NCBI GenBank assembly: GCA_004335635.1
Contig: QAXH01005289.1
Location: 7,631 to 45,485 of the forward strand
Reading direction: 5' to 3'
Length of the DNA: 37,855 nucleotides
DNA from: Chloromonas sp. AAM2
Lineage: Eukaryota > Chlorophyta > Chlorophyceae > Chlamydomonadales > Chlamydomonadaceae
This document shows positions 20,979 to 30,700 of this stretch, in pieces. Position 1 is the first letter of the stretch; each line of letters opens with the position of its first letter. A model generated the notes under the pieces. It did no database searches, had not been told where the DNA came from, and was given only the letters and a program-made list of their open reading frames with translations. The position numbers and the translations under genes are program-made.

Positions 20979-23881
20979 ATGCACTCACTGAGCATTACAG
21001 GGCACACCTCACGCACAGCTGGGTTTTCACGCACCAAACCTGCTGAGCGGCGTATGAACAGACGTCCTAGAGGTAGCAAACGCACACTGGATACTGAGAC
21101 CGACAGACAAGTTGTCAAGCCTGGCACCATTCTCAAGCCAAGTGCCCCTCAGCGGGGAAGATGGCCAGCATGGCTGATGAGGATTCCTGGCGCCCAGAAG
21201 CTGCAAGGCTTCAAAGTGCTGGGATTGGATCCCAGCCCAGAGCTAGTGGCCATTTCCATGGGTGAGAGCGTTGAACCAGTGCCAGAATTCTACTCTAGCG
21301 AGAGATTCACATTGGGCTTGGCTAGTACATCCACCATTTCTTTGCCTCTGACCCTGATTGCAAACGATTGCATGTCCTACCTCAAAATGTCGGTAGACTC
21401 ATGGACACATGGCATAGATGTGCTCTTGATGCAATCTTGGCCAAGGTTTAGTCTTGCAGTCTTCGACCTCCTTGCACATATGTCTTGGGACCCATGCTTT
21501 TGCCCATCACTATTCCGACACGTGGTCATTCTGCCATGCACTTCCGAACGCTGGGTCATGCGCTTGCTGGCCTGCGTCCCTCACATGCCATGTGACCTCT
21601 TCGGTTGCATCCCAGCATTAGTTACTGTACAATTTCCCTTCCTGCTGTTGTTTATGACCTTCCCTTTGCAGTATACTTTGTCCAAGGCATCCTTGGCCTG
21701 TCCCGCCTGGCCCTGTCATTCTTCTTCAAAGATACACTGCACTTGGAGCCAGCGGAGGTTGCACTTGTCACTGGGCTAGCGGGTATACCATGGATGATCA
21801 AACCACTGTGAGTGAACGGGCATGGACATGCAAATTGGACATGCAAGCTTACAACCACACTGCTCTCACTGGCAGCGCAGCTGCATTCTGGTTCACTTAG
21901 CATCGTCGCACGGCTTTTCACTGCCTGCTGCAGACCAAACAGCCTAGGCGCTTAGCAGCTGCCGACGTCACCCCTCCTGAGCAAACGTTGTTGACCATGC
22001 ACAAACAGATTGCACATATGCCGGCATACTCATGCTTTGCATGGCTTATCAGTGTATGGCTCACCAGTGTATGCCTCTGCCGCTCTACCCCTCCATGCAC
22101 CTTGATGTGGCATGCATGCAGTTACGGTTTCATCAGTGATAGCATCCCGCTGTGGGGCTACCATCGCCGCTCCTACTTGGTTCTGGCAGGACTGACAGGT
22201 GGGCAGATCATGATGGGGTCATACGACTGTACTGGCTTGTTGCCTGTCGGTGCAAGTCATTGGTGCAAGTCATTGATGCAAGTCATTGGTGCAATTCATT
22301 GGTGCAATTCATTGGTGCAAGTCATTGATGCAATTCATTGGTGCAAGTCATTGGTGCAAGTCATTGATGCAAGTCATTGGTGCAAGTCGTTTGTGCAAGT
22401 TTCAAAATGGGTGCATCACATGTTGACTGGAGGCAAGCACACAAGCTCACTGGTGCAACCCACTTGTGCTGGCTGGCGAGTTGATGCGAATGGATGCATG
22501 TGCGTGTGTCATCGATGGCTGAGAGGACATGGGCTGGAGATGATGTGTTCAGATGGAAATCAGTACAGCAGTTCAGAATCATCCAGCCAGCGGACCATGG
22601 GGCGTATCACATGTGAAAACACACGCATAATTTAGGCACCTGCTTACGTCGAAGGCTGTGGGTAATGACATTTCTTGAAGAAGGGCGCATGTTGACGGCA
22701 AGCACCGTACTGGCTGGTTGCTTTTCGCTCCAGTCACTAAGCAAGCCACTTGGCAAGTCATTGATGCTCGCTGGTTGCTGCTTTCTCACTGGCTTGGCAC
22801 CAACTGCCACTGGTGTCATGGTGCGGTCATCAGAAGAGCTCGCAGTACGCTTACACACACACATGCAGATTTCTTCCTGGTCACTGACAAGCCAAGGTGA
22901 TATCCATATGACAGAGTCCACAGTGCATGCAAGCCACCTGCTGTGGTAGCTACACCGCGTCTCTATGCGCACTGATCATGCAGGGTTCACGGCCTGGTCC
23001 TTCCTCTGCTTTGTTGTCACCGGCCCTTACTCTGCTGCGGCCGCCATGCTGGCCGCCTCCCTCGCCACTGCGGCCTCCGATGTGCTGGTGGACAGTCTGG
23101 TGGTGGAGAGGGCCAGAGACGCGCCGCAGGTTAGGGGAAGGGTTCGGGCATGGGGTTAGATGCATTAAAGTAACCGGGAGGTGGGATGTGGCCAAGGCAG
23201 GTGGGGTGTGGCCAAGGGAGGTGGGATGTGGCCAAGGGAGGTGGTGTGTGGCCAAGGGAGGTGGTGTGTGGCCAGGGCAGGTGGGGTGTGGCTGTGTGTT
23301 GGTGGGGTGGACCGATTGGTACCTGAACTGTGTACGGAGTCCATCAGGACTAGGAGGGAGCAGATCAAGGGAGCGGTTGTGGACAGGGCGTCTCCTGAAT
23401 TGCCGCTGTTTTTGCCTCGTCACTTGAATCATCGTATTCAAGATCAGCAGCAGCAAGGCCTGTTGAACCCCCCGTATGTACAATCTGATTTAAATGCTAC
23501 GTAATGATGACGGTACGTTCTCTGCATGCGCGCCCTCAGGCGGTCGCTGGCTCCCTGCAGTCCCTGTGCTGGGGCAGTGCGGCGGTGGGAGGCATTCTGT
23601 CGGCGTACTGGAGTGGGATGCTGGTGGAGGAGTTTGGCACAAGGCAGGTCACAGGCAGTGAGGCATCTCACATGCGTACCAAAGCACTCATTGATGACGC
23701 AGTGCTGAAGTCTTACCTCTCGTTCTTGCCCTTGCTGAGCAGTCCTTCCCAGGCTGAAAACCATGGTGACAGCAACGACAACAACAGCAGCAGCACCAGC
23801 AGCAGCATTGTCAAAGGCTATCCGTAGAACTGTTTGGGAGCTGTCTGCACGTCTATTGAGTACTGTCTGCATCTGTCTGCA

Positions 23882-23914
<33 letters not shown>

Positions 23915-26900
23915 TTAAGAGCTGTCTGCAAAGCATTCGCAGCTACAGTCCACCATTCTGAGGCTGCTCAGGCATGCCGACACACTGGAAAGCCGGCAGG
24001 GGCAGATTTCTCAACTGCGTACTTTTGGTGCGCTTGTACTTTTCAACATGTGTTGTGGCCCGGTCACTGCCTACACAACGCCCTGCATGCCGCCCAAGAC
24101 CTTGTTTGTTTTGTTTCTGTTCCCCTCGCAGGTTTGTGTTTGGCATCACCGCTCTCTTTCCTTTGATAGTCAGCGGTTCGGCTCTGCTAATTGACGAGCA
24201 GAGGGTGGTGGCCAAGCCCGCACCCGGCGCCCTACCCGCCTCTTCGTCCTCCGCTGACTCGAGCACCAGCCGGGGCAGTTCAGACACGCTGTACAAGCTG
24301 CATTCACAGGCAAGCCCTTTGACCTGGGTCTGGTCATGTACGGCCTTGCCGCAGCTGTGTGCCAGTGATCAGCAGGTGGCTGCTATCTTGCAGTGGTACA
24401 GTACAGCAAGGGCGCCCACATGCACCGAGCGCAAGCAAGCCATGCATGACATGAGGCTGGGCCGTGCTGACCAACCCTGGCTAGAAACGTTGAAGGTCAC
24501 AGGAAAAGTCAAAGCACAAGGAGGGGTCTCAGCTTCATGGCTCACAGCTGCACATCTTGTCCCAGAGCCATTCTTTGTTGTCAGCACAACTGCTTCATCG
24601 CTTGAGACCAGCCCCATGCGCCACCAAACTCCTGACACAATAAGCAGCAAGCACAAACGGCTGAGTGGAGCTCTTCCCAACCCTGTGTTCTTTCTCTCCT
24701 CCTTTGCAGCAGGCCAGCAACGGTCACGTGACCCACCGCTCCCCGGCGGGCGCCCTCCCGTCCCGGTCCAGCGGCGGGGGTGGCGGGGTTGCGGACCCGG
24801 CCGTGTGGGACGCAGAGCGGGCACCTCTGTTGGGAACGGGGCAGGCCGCGGAACAACAGGTGTGTCGCGGGATAATGTAGGGTTGCCCAAGGCCAACTCG
24901 AAACCTGGGAAATGATCAAGTCCAAGGTTTGGCTCAAGTCATGGATGAGCGACTGCCAGGACAAATAGTCATGGATAAGAAGGGACTGGCACTGTCGGCT
25001 CTCCTGCTATTGTTTGAGTTGTTGAGTGGTGCTGTGGGCAGAATTGCGATCGTCCCTGTAATGGTGTTGATGATGATGATATCGCCCTGTGCAGGGCCCA
25101 ACCACAGGGGAAGAGGTAGCCCCTGTTGTTAGGGGCACCTTGTGGCGATTTGTTCAAGTCATGCTCTGGGCCACGTGATAAATCACATGCCATGTAAGAT
25201 TGTTGCTGTGCCCATGCATGGCTTGGCCACAGGCGAAGAGGCAGCCCCTGTTGTGCGGGTCAGATGATGCGTCTGTCACACGCCTCGTTTATTGTCATGG
25301 TACCGCTGCCACCGTTGCTGTGATGCCTCAATCCATTCTCGACTATGTACATCACGGGTGTCCGTTATCAAAGTCCGTTGTCTGTTGCTTTCAGGGCTCG
25401 GCTGTCGGCGAAGAGGCGGCCCCTGTTGTTCGGGGCAGCCTCTGGCAGCAGATGATGACCCGCGGCCGCATGATGTGGAGCGCCATCAGCCGCAAGGACA
25501 TCCTCCTGCCCACGCTGTTCGTGTTCATATGGCAGGCAACGCCCTCGGCTGAGTCAGCCATGTTTTACTTCCAGGTGGGACAGCTGTCACTACATGGAAA
25601 CAGCCTAGTCATCAACAACAGCGTGATGCCCAAGCTTGTGTTGCCGATACATCGCCCAGATCACAGGGCAGCGACTTTGCTGAATTGGTTTTGTTGTGTA
25701 CTGCAACCTCAGTTAGGCTCACTTTGTACTGTAGACTCCATAGCCTGCTGTCAATTCCCACACTTATGCACTGCTTATGTGCGGCTCCAACTGTTGGTGC
25801 TGGCGTTTGTTGATTTAGGCGGAAAGAACTGGACCATAGCCTTGTGTGTTTCCCACTTACGTGCAGACGACAGAGCTAGGGTTCCAGGCCGAGTTCCTGG
25901 GGCGGGTGCGGCTGGTGGGCTCACTGGCATCGCTGGCAGGTGGGACTGTGCACCTTGCCTGGTGTGGCATCTCAGCACTCAGTGCAGCGGCATCACGCGT
26001 GGTCAAGCGCATTGAGCGCGCTTGTTTAATTCGTTTCTATAGGATGCATCATTCCGGACATATTTGTCGCTACAACACGGTGTGCATCTGGCCTTGTGTG
26101 GCAGCCCAGCATGATGTGCCATCAATCAATCAATCAATCAGTCAGAAAGAAAATCAGAAAGAAAGAAAGAAAGAAAGGAAGAAAGAAATTTCGCGTCCCA
26201 TGCATGACAGCACAGCGTTCAGCACAGCCAAGCAACCAGTTTCAGCCCAGCATTCATTCTTGCCCAGCATTCAGAGCCTGCTGACCAGTGCTGCTGGAGT
26301 CCCCATGATGCTTCAATCTGTGTCTGTCAAACGTTCTCCCATAAACAGTGGCCAGTGTCCTTGTACTGCCAGGTACACTGCCGTACTCTGTATTGCTGAT
26401 TGCGTGATTGTACTGCTCAGGCGTCCTGTTGTACTCTGTACTGCTGATTACGTGATTGTACTGCTCAGGCGTCCTGTTGTACAACACCGCACTCAAGAAG
26501 GTGCCCCTGCGCAGACTGCTGTGGTGAGCAGCGGAAGGATGGATGGAGTGTCAGTGCATGGATGCGCTACTGGTGTTGTGGACCTCTGGATGGTTCAAGG
26601 TTGACAGTGCACCATCGCATACCTTATATTATACCTTGACTGACCCATGGGCAGACATGTGTCTTGGGCGCCAGTGCATTGTCGCACATCATTGGTATGT
26701 AGCTCCTGTTCCATGCAGCTGTGGCACTGCAGCACCCATTTCATTCACACCCGCACTTCCGCATCTGATAAGTTCTGTGTAGATAGGTAACGGGTAAATC
26801 GTCCTCACGTCCTGCACTCACTTCCATCGTTGTGTCTGGGCCCTGAAACCACGTGCTGACCACGTGCCGCTTTGCAGGTGGGCCATGCTGCTGGGCACGT

Positions 26901-28766
26901 GCCTAGGCTCCACTCAGCTGCTGCTGGTGTCACGTGTGAACGTTTCTCTGGGCATGAGCGACCAGCTCTTCGTGCTGGGCGACGCTGCACTGCTCACTGC
27001 CTTGGGCCAGGCCTCCTTCATGCCCATCCTGGTGCTGGCGGCCAGGCTATGTCCACAGGGGGTGGAGGCAACGCTGTTCGCCACTCTGATGAGTGTACTG
27101 AACGGTGGGGAACAGGAAGCAAGGTTCTGATGCGATGCGAAGTGTCAACTGCACAAAATTCTATGACTGATGTCCCTAGAGCGCGGACCCCTGTATCATC
27201 ATCATTACATGGCTTTGCATGGTTCGATCCACGGTACTGCAGCGGGACGCAATATCTCTCCAAGAATTACGCGCCTGACAACCATTAAGCCAATGCGGCC
27301 CCTTGGCCGCTGGGAAACAGGGACGCAAGATTTCATTTCATGATCAATGGAAACGCCAGATTTTGCTTTCGCCGTTTCCATCTCCAGTCATGGGTGATCA
27401 TGTTTTGATCTGGGATGGGAGGTGTCCAGTTGCGCAAAGGCTTTATGGCTCATGTCCTCTGGACGCTTGATTGGCCTGTCTTGGGTTTGGGGTTTAGGCT
27501 TATTGCCAGGCATGGCCCAGCCCGGGATACGAAACCAGCATTCGCTTGCAGAGCGGGCAGGGCACGAGGCACGACGAGGTCAAGTGCTAGAGTTGGACAA
27601 ACAGGCAAACAAGGCCACCAGCGCAAACCGATTCCTTTCCGTACACTGCATTCTGGCCCTTCGTAAGCGTCACTTGTTCCGCTGCCTCTGCCTTGCTTTC
27701 CTTGCCCACTCCGCATATGCTTCTTACCTGGGCCATCGCCCTTTCTTCAGGCCTCTTCTTGCATGTGTATGTACTGCTCACCAATTACATAACGCCCCCA
27801 AAACGCACTGCATAGCCGCCCTCTTTTCCCTGTTGCTGACTGTGCCCTGCTCACTTGCGTCGTGTGTATATAAATAGTACTGGGCAACAGCCAGTAAAAG
27901 TCATCCACTCGCACCGAGCATAGACGCCAGCAAGCGACCTCAACCCTGTCATGTCCTCCAAACGGCTTACCTGTGCAAGAACTGACCCACTGTGCATCAA
28001 ACTGGTACACAATGCCTGGCGTCCTCGCCCTTGTCTTGTACTCACTCGGATGTTGTTTGGCCCCGTTGTGGTGTGCAGCGGGTTCCTTCCTGGGCCAGGG
28101 TCTGGGAGCTGGAGCCACCAAGATGCTAGGAGTCACCAGCACTGACTTCTCAAACCTCTTCACACTGGTGAGGCCTTCTAGTGTCTGTAACCCAGACATC
28201 CCAATCATGTCCACCCATGTATGGTCCTGAGCATGCTTGCATGTCTCGTCCTAGTGAATAGCTTGCATGGCCCTAGGTCAGTCTCTAGCGTGGTTGCATG
28301 TCTCCATGCAACCCAGTCAAGTCCGCTTCCCTTCCTGAACTCAACCATCGCTCCTCGCCGCACATCCAAATGTCTCCATGACACTCGCCAAGAGATAATC
28401 CTTTGCCGTCCCCGTCGCGTGCCCCCGTAGGTTTTGCTGTGCAACCTAGCCCAGCTGCTCCCTGCGCCTCTTCTATCTCTCCTTCCTGAATCCCTGGACC
28501 GAGGAGAAGACGACGATGATGACAGCAACGGGGCATCTAAGGTTGGCGCAGATGCATCAGAAGCAGCGTCCGGCAGGGCGCCGCATCAGAGTGACAAGCC
28601 AGCCAGCAACGGAGCGCCAGTGATAGACTTGGAAATGCAGCCCGCCACAGGGATAGCTGAGGCTAACGCCGCTAGCGGGAGTGCATCGACAATGTCAGCC
28701 GGGTCGGGGTTTGACGGACTGAACTTGGGAGGTGGCGGGGCGATGGATCGTAGGAAAGTTGCTTAG
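20979..28766 (+). CDS. BT1-family folate/biopterin transporter, probably chloroplast envelope
   Basis: A multi-pass major-facilitator protein that, in plant and cyanobacterial members, moves folates or pterins across the chloroplast envelope. Exons: 20979-21261, 21672-21807, 22122-22198, 22984-23129, 23540-23643, 24132-24309, 24710-24859, 25395-25574, 25867-25939, 26469-26523, 26878-27104, 28079-28167 and 28431-28766 (stop TAG). All phases agree; 677 residues. The N-terminus (1-60) is Arg/Ser/Thr-rich and transit-like. Family blocks in order: [173 protein letters not shown] and [16 protein letters not shown] roughly 90-residue, Ser/Gly/Asp-rich insert (exons 6-8) lies in the central loop, and an acidic 90-residue tail follows the last helix. 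Introns 5 and 6 have GC donors. Exon 7 starts at a CAGCAG tandem acceptor. The start is the first ATG after an in-frame TAG at 20961; an upstream exon is not excluded. Confidence 0.93.
22251..22403. repeat. 13-bp minisatellite, eleven copies plus a partial
   Basis: The unit TGCAAGTCATTGG (variants AATTC and TTGA) runs head to tail from 22251 in transporter intron 3. Because 13 is not a multiple of 3, all frames across it are chance openings. Confidence 0.95.
23181..23292. repeat. 20-bp minisatellite, five copies plus a partial
   Basis: The unit GTGGGATGTGGCCAAGGGAG with one to three changes occurs at 23181, 23201, 23221, 23241 and 23261. It lies in transporter intron 4. Confidence 0.95.
23866..23914. 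repeat. (CTGT)n microsatellite
   Basis: Three CTGCAT(CTGT)-type units are followed by about eight CTGT repeats in transporter intron 5. Confidence 0.93.
25095..25150 (+). pseudogene. Duplicate of the transporter exon 8 start, copy 1
   Basis: TGTGCAG|GGCCCAACC begins a segment that reads [13 protein letters not shown] against [13 protein letters not shown] in exon 8. It has an intact acceptor in the right phase and stays open for 27 codons, but then reaches TGA with no good donor. It lies in intron 7, 300 bp before the true exon. Confidence 0.75.
25229..25262 (+). pseudogene. Duplicate of the transporter exon 8 start, copy 2
   Basis: GGCCACAG|GCGAAGAGGCAGCCCCTG, reading GEEAAPVVR, is a shorter second copy between copy 1 and the true exon 8 (25395). 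The acceptor dinucleotide is retained. Confidence 0.7.
26118..26190. repeat. (CAAT)n then (GAAA)n microsatellite
   Basis: About five ATCA/TCAA units run into GAAA-type repeats in transporter intron 9. Confidence 0.9.
26383..26478 (+). repeat. 48-bp tandem duplication containing the transporter exon 10 acceptor
   Basis: Units 26383-26430 and 26431-26478 differ at only two positions. Each contains CTGCTCAG|GCGTCCTG. Only the second acceptor (exon start 26469) continues into the conserved [12 protein letters not shown]. Splicing to the first (26421) meets a TGA within the second unit. Confidence 0.92.
27193..27301 (-). mobile_element. tRNA-derived SINE-like element, family 2, copy in transporter intron 11
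   Basis: On the minus strand: box-A-like TGGCTTAATGG (27292-27282), then CCCGCTGCAGTACCGTGG, a box-B-like GGATCGAACC (27230-27221) and AAAGCCATGTAATGATGATGA leading to a short GAT tail. Box spacing of about 50 nt is in the range of RNA polymerase III internal promoters. It matches the 12050-12190 element. Confidence 0.7.
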
Positions 28767-30700
28767 AACAGTGCGATGCTGTATTCTGCGAACCATTGTA
28801 GTGCGCATGGAAAATGAGAACTGGGATGTGTTGCTGATGCTGGTGTTGGTAGGCGGTGGTGACTGCCAGTACTGGGGCAGTGAGAGTGGTGGCAGATTAC
28901 CAAACAATGTCACACAAGGACAGTGACACCAAGACTGCGTAGTGATCTCATTTTTGAAACGAGTGACGGCGACGCCCTTGGGAAGTGACAGGTGACTTGG
29001 CAAGTGACAGGTCTTAACCTCACTGTCCTGTGAAAGAAGACATTTGCGTTCAATCACCTTGGTTTATCAAAGCACAAAAGCCAAACAACATGGCCTCCCG
29101 ATCCATGCAGCTGGAAAGGGCATCACTGCGCCAGTGCTTGGGTATCTCCAGGGTGTCGCCCAGGCTCATGCGTGCTTGCAACGTCTCCAACATAATCGAA
29201 TAAGAAGCGAATAAGGAGCGTTCAGCGCTTGTGATTACGACCAGGCAACGACAAAGCAAACGCGTGCAGCATGTGCACACTGCCGACATACAATCACGTC
29301 ATGCTGAATCTCTGCACTGTCCGTCTGGCCTGTGCCGTGGATCACTCCCAAGAATTGTCTTCGGCGCTCTGCAGCTGCCCAGCCTCAAAGTCTTTGAAGG
29401 CTTGCATGATCTCATCCTGTACATCATTCTTCCGTGGATTTCCCTTCAAGAGGGTCATCAGGATAACTGCTACATACGTGGCTAGCTTGTCGCCCTACAT
29501 GTAATGTGCATGCCAGTCACAAGGGCCGCAATCTGAAGCCTGGCGAGCGCGCAGTCGTTACTATGTTCCAGGCCATGTCTCATGTGGACATCTTCAACTT
29601 CTGTGGCACCCTTCCCACCTGTGTGTTCGTAACAAGGAATCCTTCCTGGAGTCCTTGCTGCACCACTGGCGCAAAGGTACAGTTCACCACCGGCGCGAAG
29701 GTACCGGCCGTTACATTTCCGCATCTAAGGCGGGTCATCCCGTGCAACTGTGAAGCGAACGCATGTGCTTTGCTCTGCGTGCGCTGTTCTATGCACTCTG
29801 TTCCATGCTATCAGAACACAGCATAATACGTAAAGAGTCATACAAAGGTGCTGGTCGCATTCGGCATCTGTCTTTGGCGGGGAGAGGGGGGGGGGTTGTA
29901 TCATAACTTGTGTAACATAACCAGATCTGCTATTGCATATTCTTTGTGTGTGCCATTGATGTTACTTGACTGCGTTTGTCCGGCAACCACAAATAACAAG
30001 CCATGCACATGCGACCGTGCAAGCCACGCTCGAACCCGCTTGATTGATTTGTTACATCAGGGAAGCCGTCAAAGGACATGGGACGGTATGTGTACCGGCC
30101 TGACCTACCTTGAGCAAGAAAGGAGAAGAAAGGCAGGAAGAAAGGCAGAAACATGCCCAAAGGCAGAAACGCCTTTCGGCAGAAAAGCCAGACTCGAACC
30201 CACTAGTGTTTTTGTGAGGGCGATGCAAGTGTGCTATGCGAAGATGGGATGAGTGCAAGCGTGATGGCATGAATGGGCCTTCTTTTATTCGATCAGATAA
30301 GAAAAGTAGCATCTGAGAAAAGTAGACCTTAATTGATTACGTGTCAACCTTTAACATCGACATGCAGCTTCATGCGCGGCCCTACGGGCACAAAGCATAA
30401 GTCTCTTGCTTTCCACCAGGCATTCGTCATCGTTGTCCAGGCTGCGTATTACTGTCGCGCAACGCGGTGCTGAAACTGAACAAATGGAACATTCCCAACA
30501 ACGGTCACGTGGCCGGTCGCAACGTCATTCCTGCGCCCAAACTAGTGATGCGGTCACAGCGCAAAGCATTTAAGAGACTTGACAGGGCAATGCTCTGTGA
30601 AGTCCGACTGCTTTTGCTTCTGCTGTTGATCAATCCGTCTCTCGGCGACCCTACATCTGCAGTGCATCAAGAGAGCCTTTACGAGCAGTGCGCAGCATTC
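28767..30700. other. Spacer between the transporter and pirin genes
   Basis: Holds the presumed transporter 3' UTR (a TGTAA at 29500-29504 is a weak candidate signal), one family 1 SINE-like copy and the pirin promoter. A frame at 29506-29700 and another at 30467-30700 are open. The second joins the pirin first exon in frame and could extend it. I recognise no other gene. Confidence 0.5.
30049..30245 (-). mobile_element. tRNA-derived SINE-like element, family 1, intergenic copy
   Basis: On the minus strand: ATAGCACACTTGCATCGCC (box-A-like), GTGGGTTCGAGTCTGG (box-B-like, about 30203-30188), a pyrimidine-rich body with CTTTCTTCTCCTTTCTTGCT, and an end CTTCCCTGATGTAACAA. The body matches 11825-11930 over about 100 bp in the same order. 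Confidence 0.7.

Noticed and set aside
22251..22403. CRISPR-like regular repeat
   Set aside because: Direct head-to-tail repeat without unique spacers, in a eukaryotic intron.
21988..22635. 215-codon plus-strand frame over the 13-bp minisatellite
   Set aside because: Only 22122-22198 is a real exon, in this frame. The rest is intron with a repeat whose unit is not a multiple of three.
23540..23647. Transporter exon 5 ending at CAG|GTCACA
   Set aside because: This GT donor would leave phase 0 and put exon 6 out of frame. The GC donor two codons earlier restores the conserved [11 protein letters not shown] junction.
27221..27230. Possible tRNA gene suggested by GGTTCGATCC
   Set aside because: No cloverleaf with a complete acceptor stem could be drawn. 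It fits the SINE family shared with 12050-12190.
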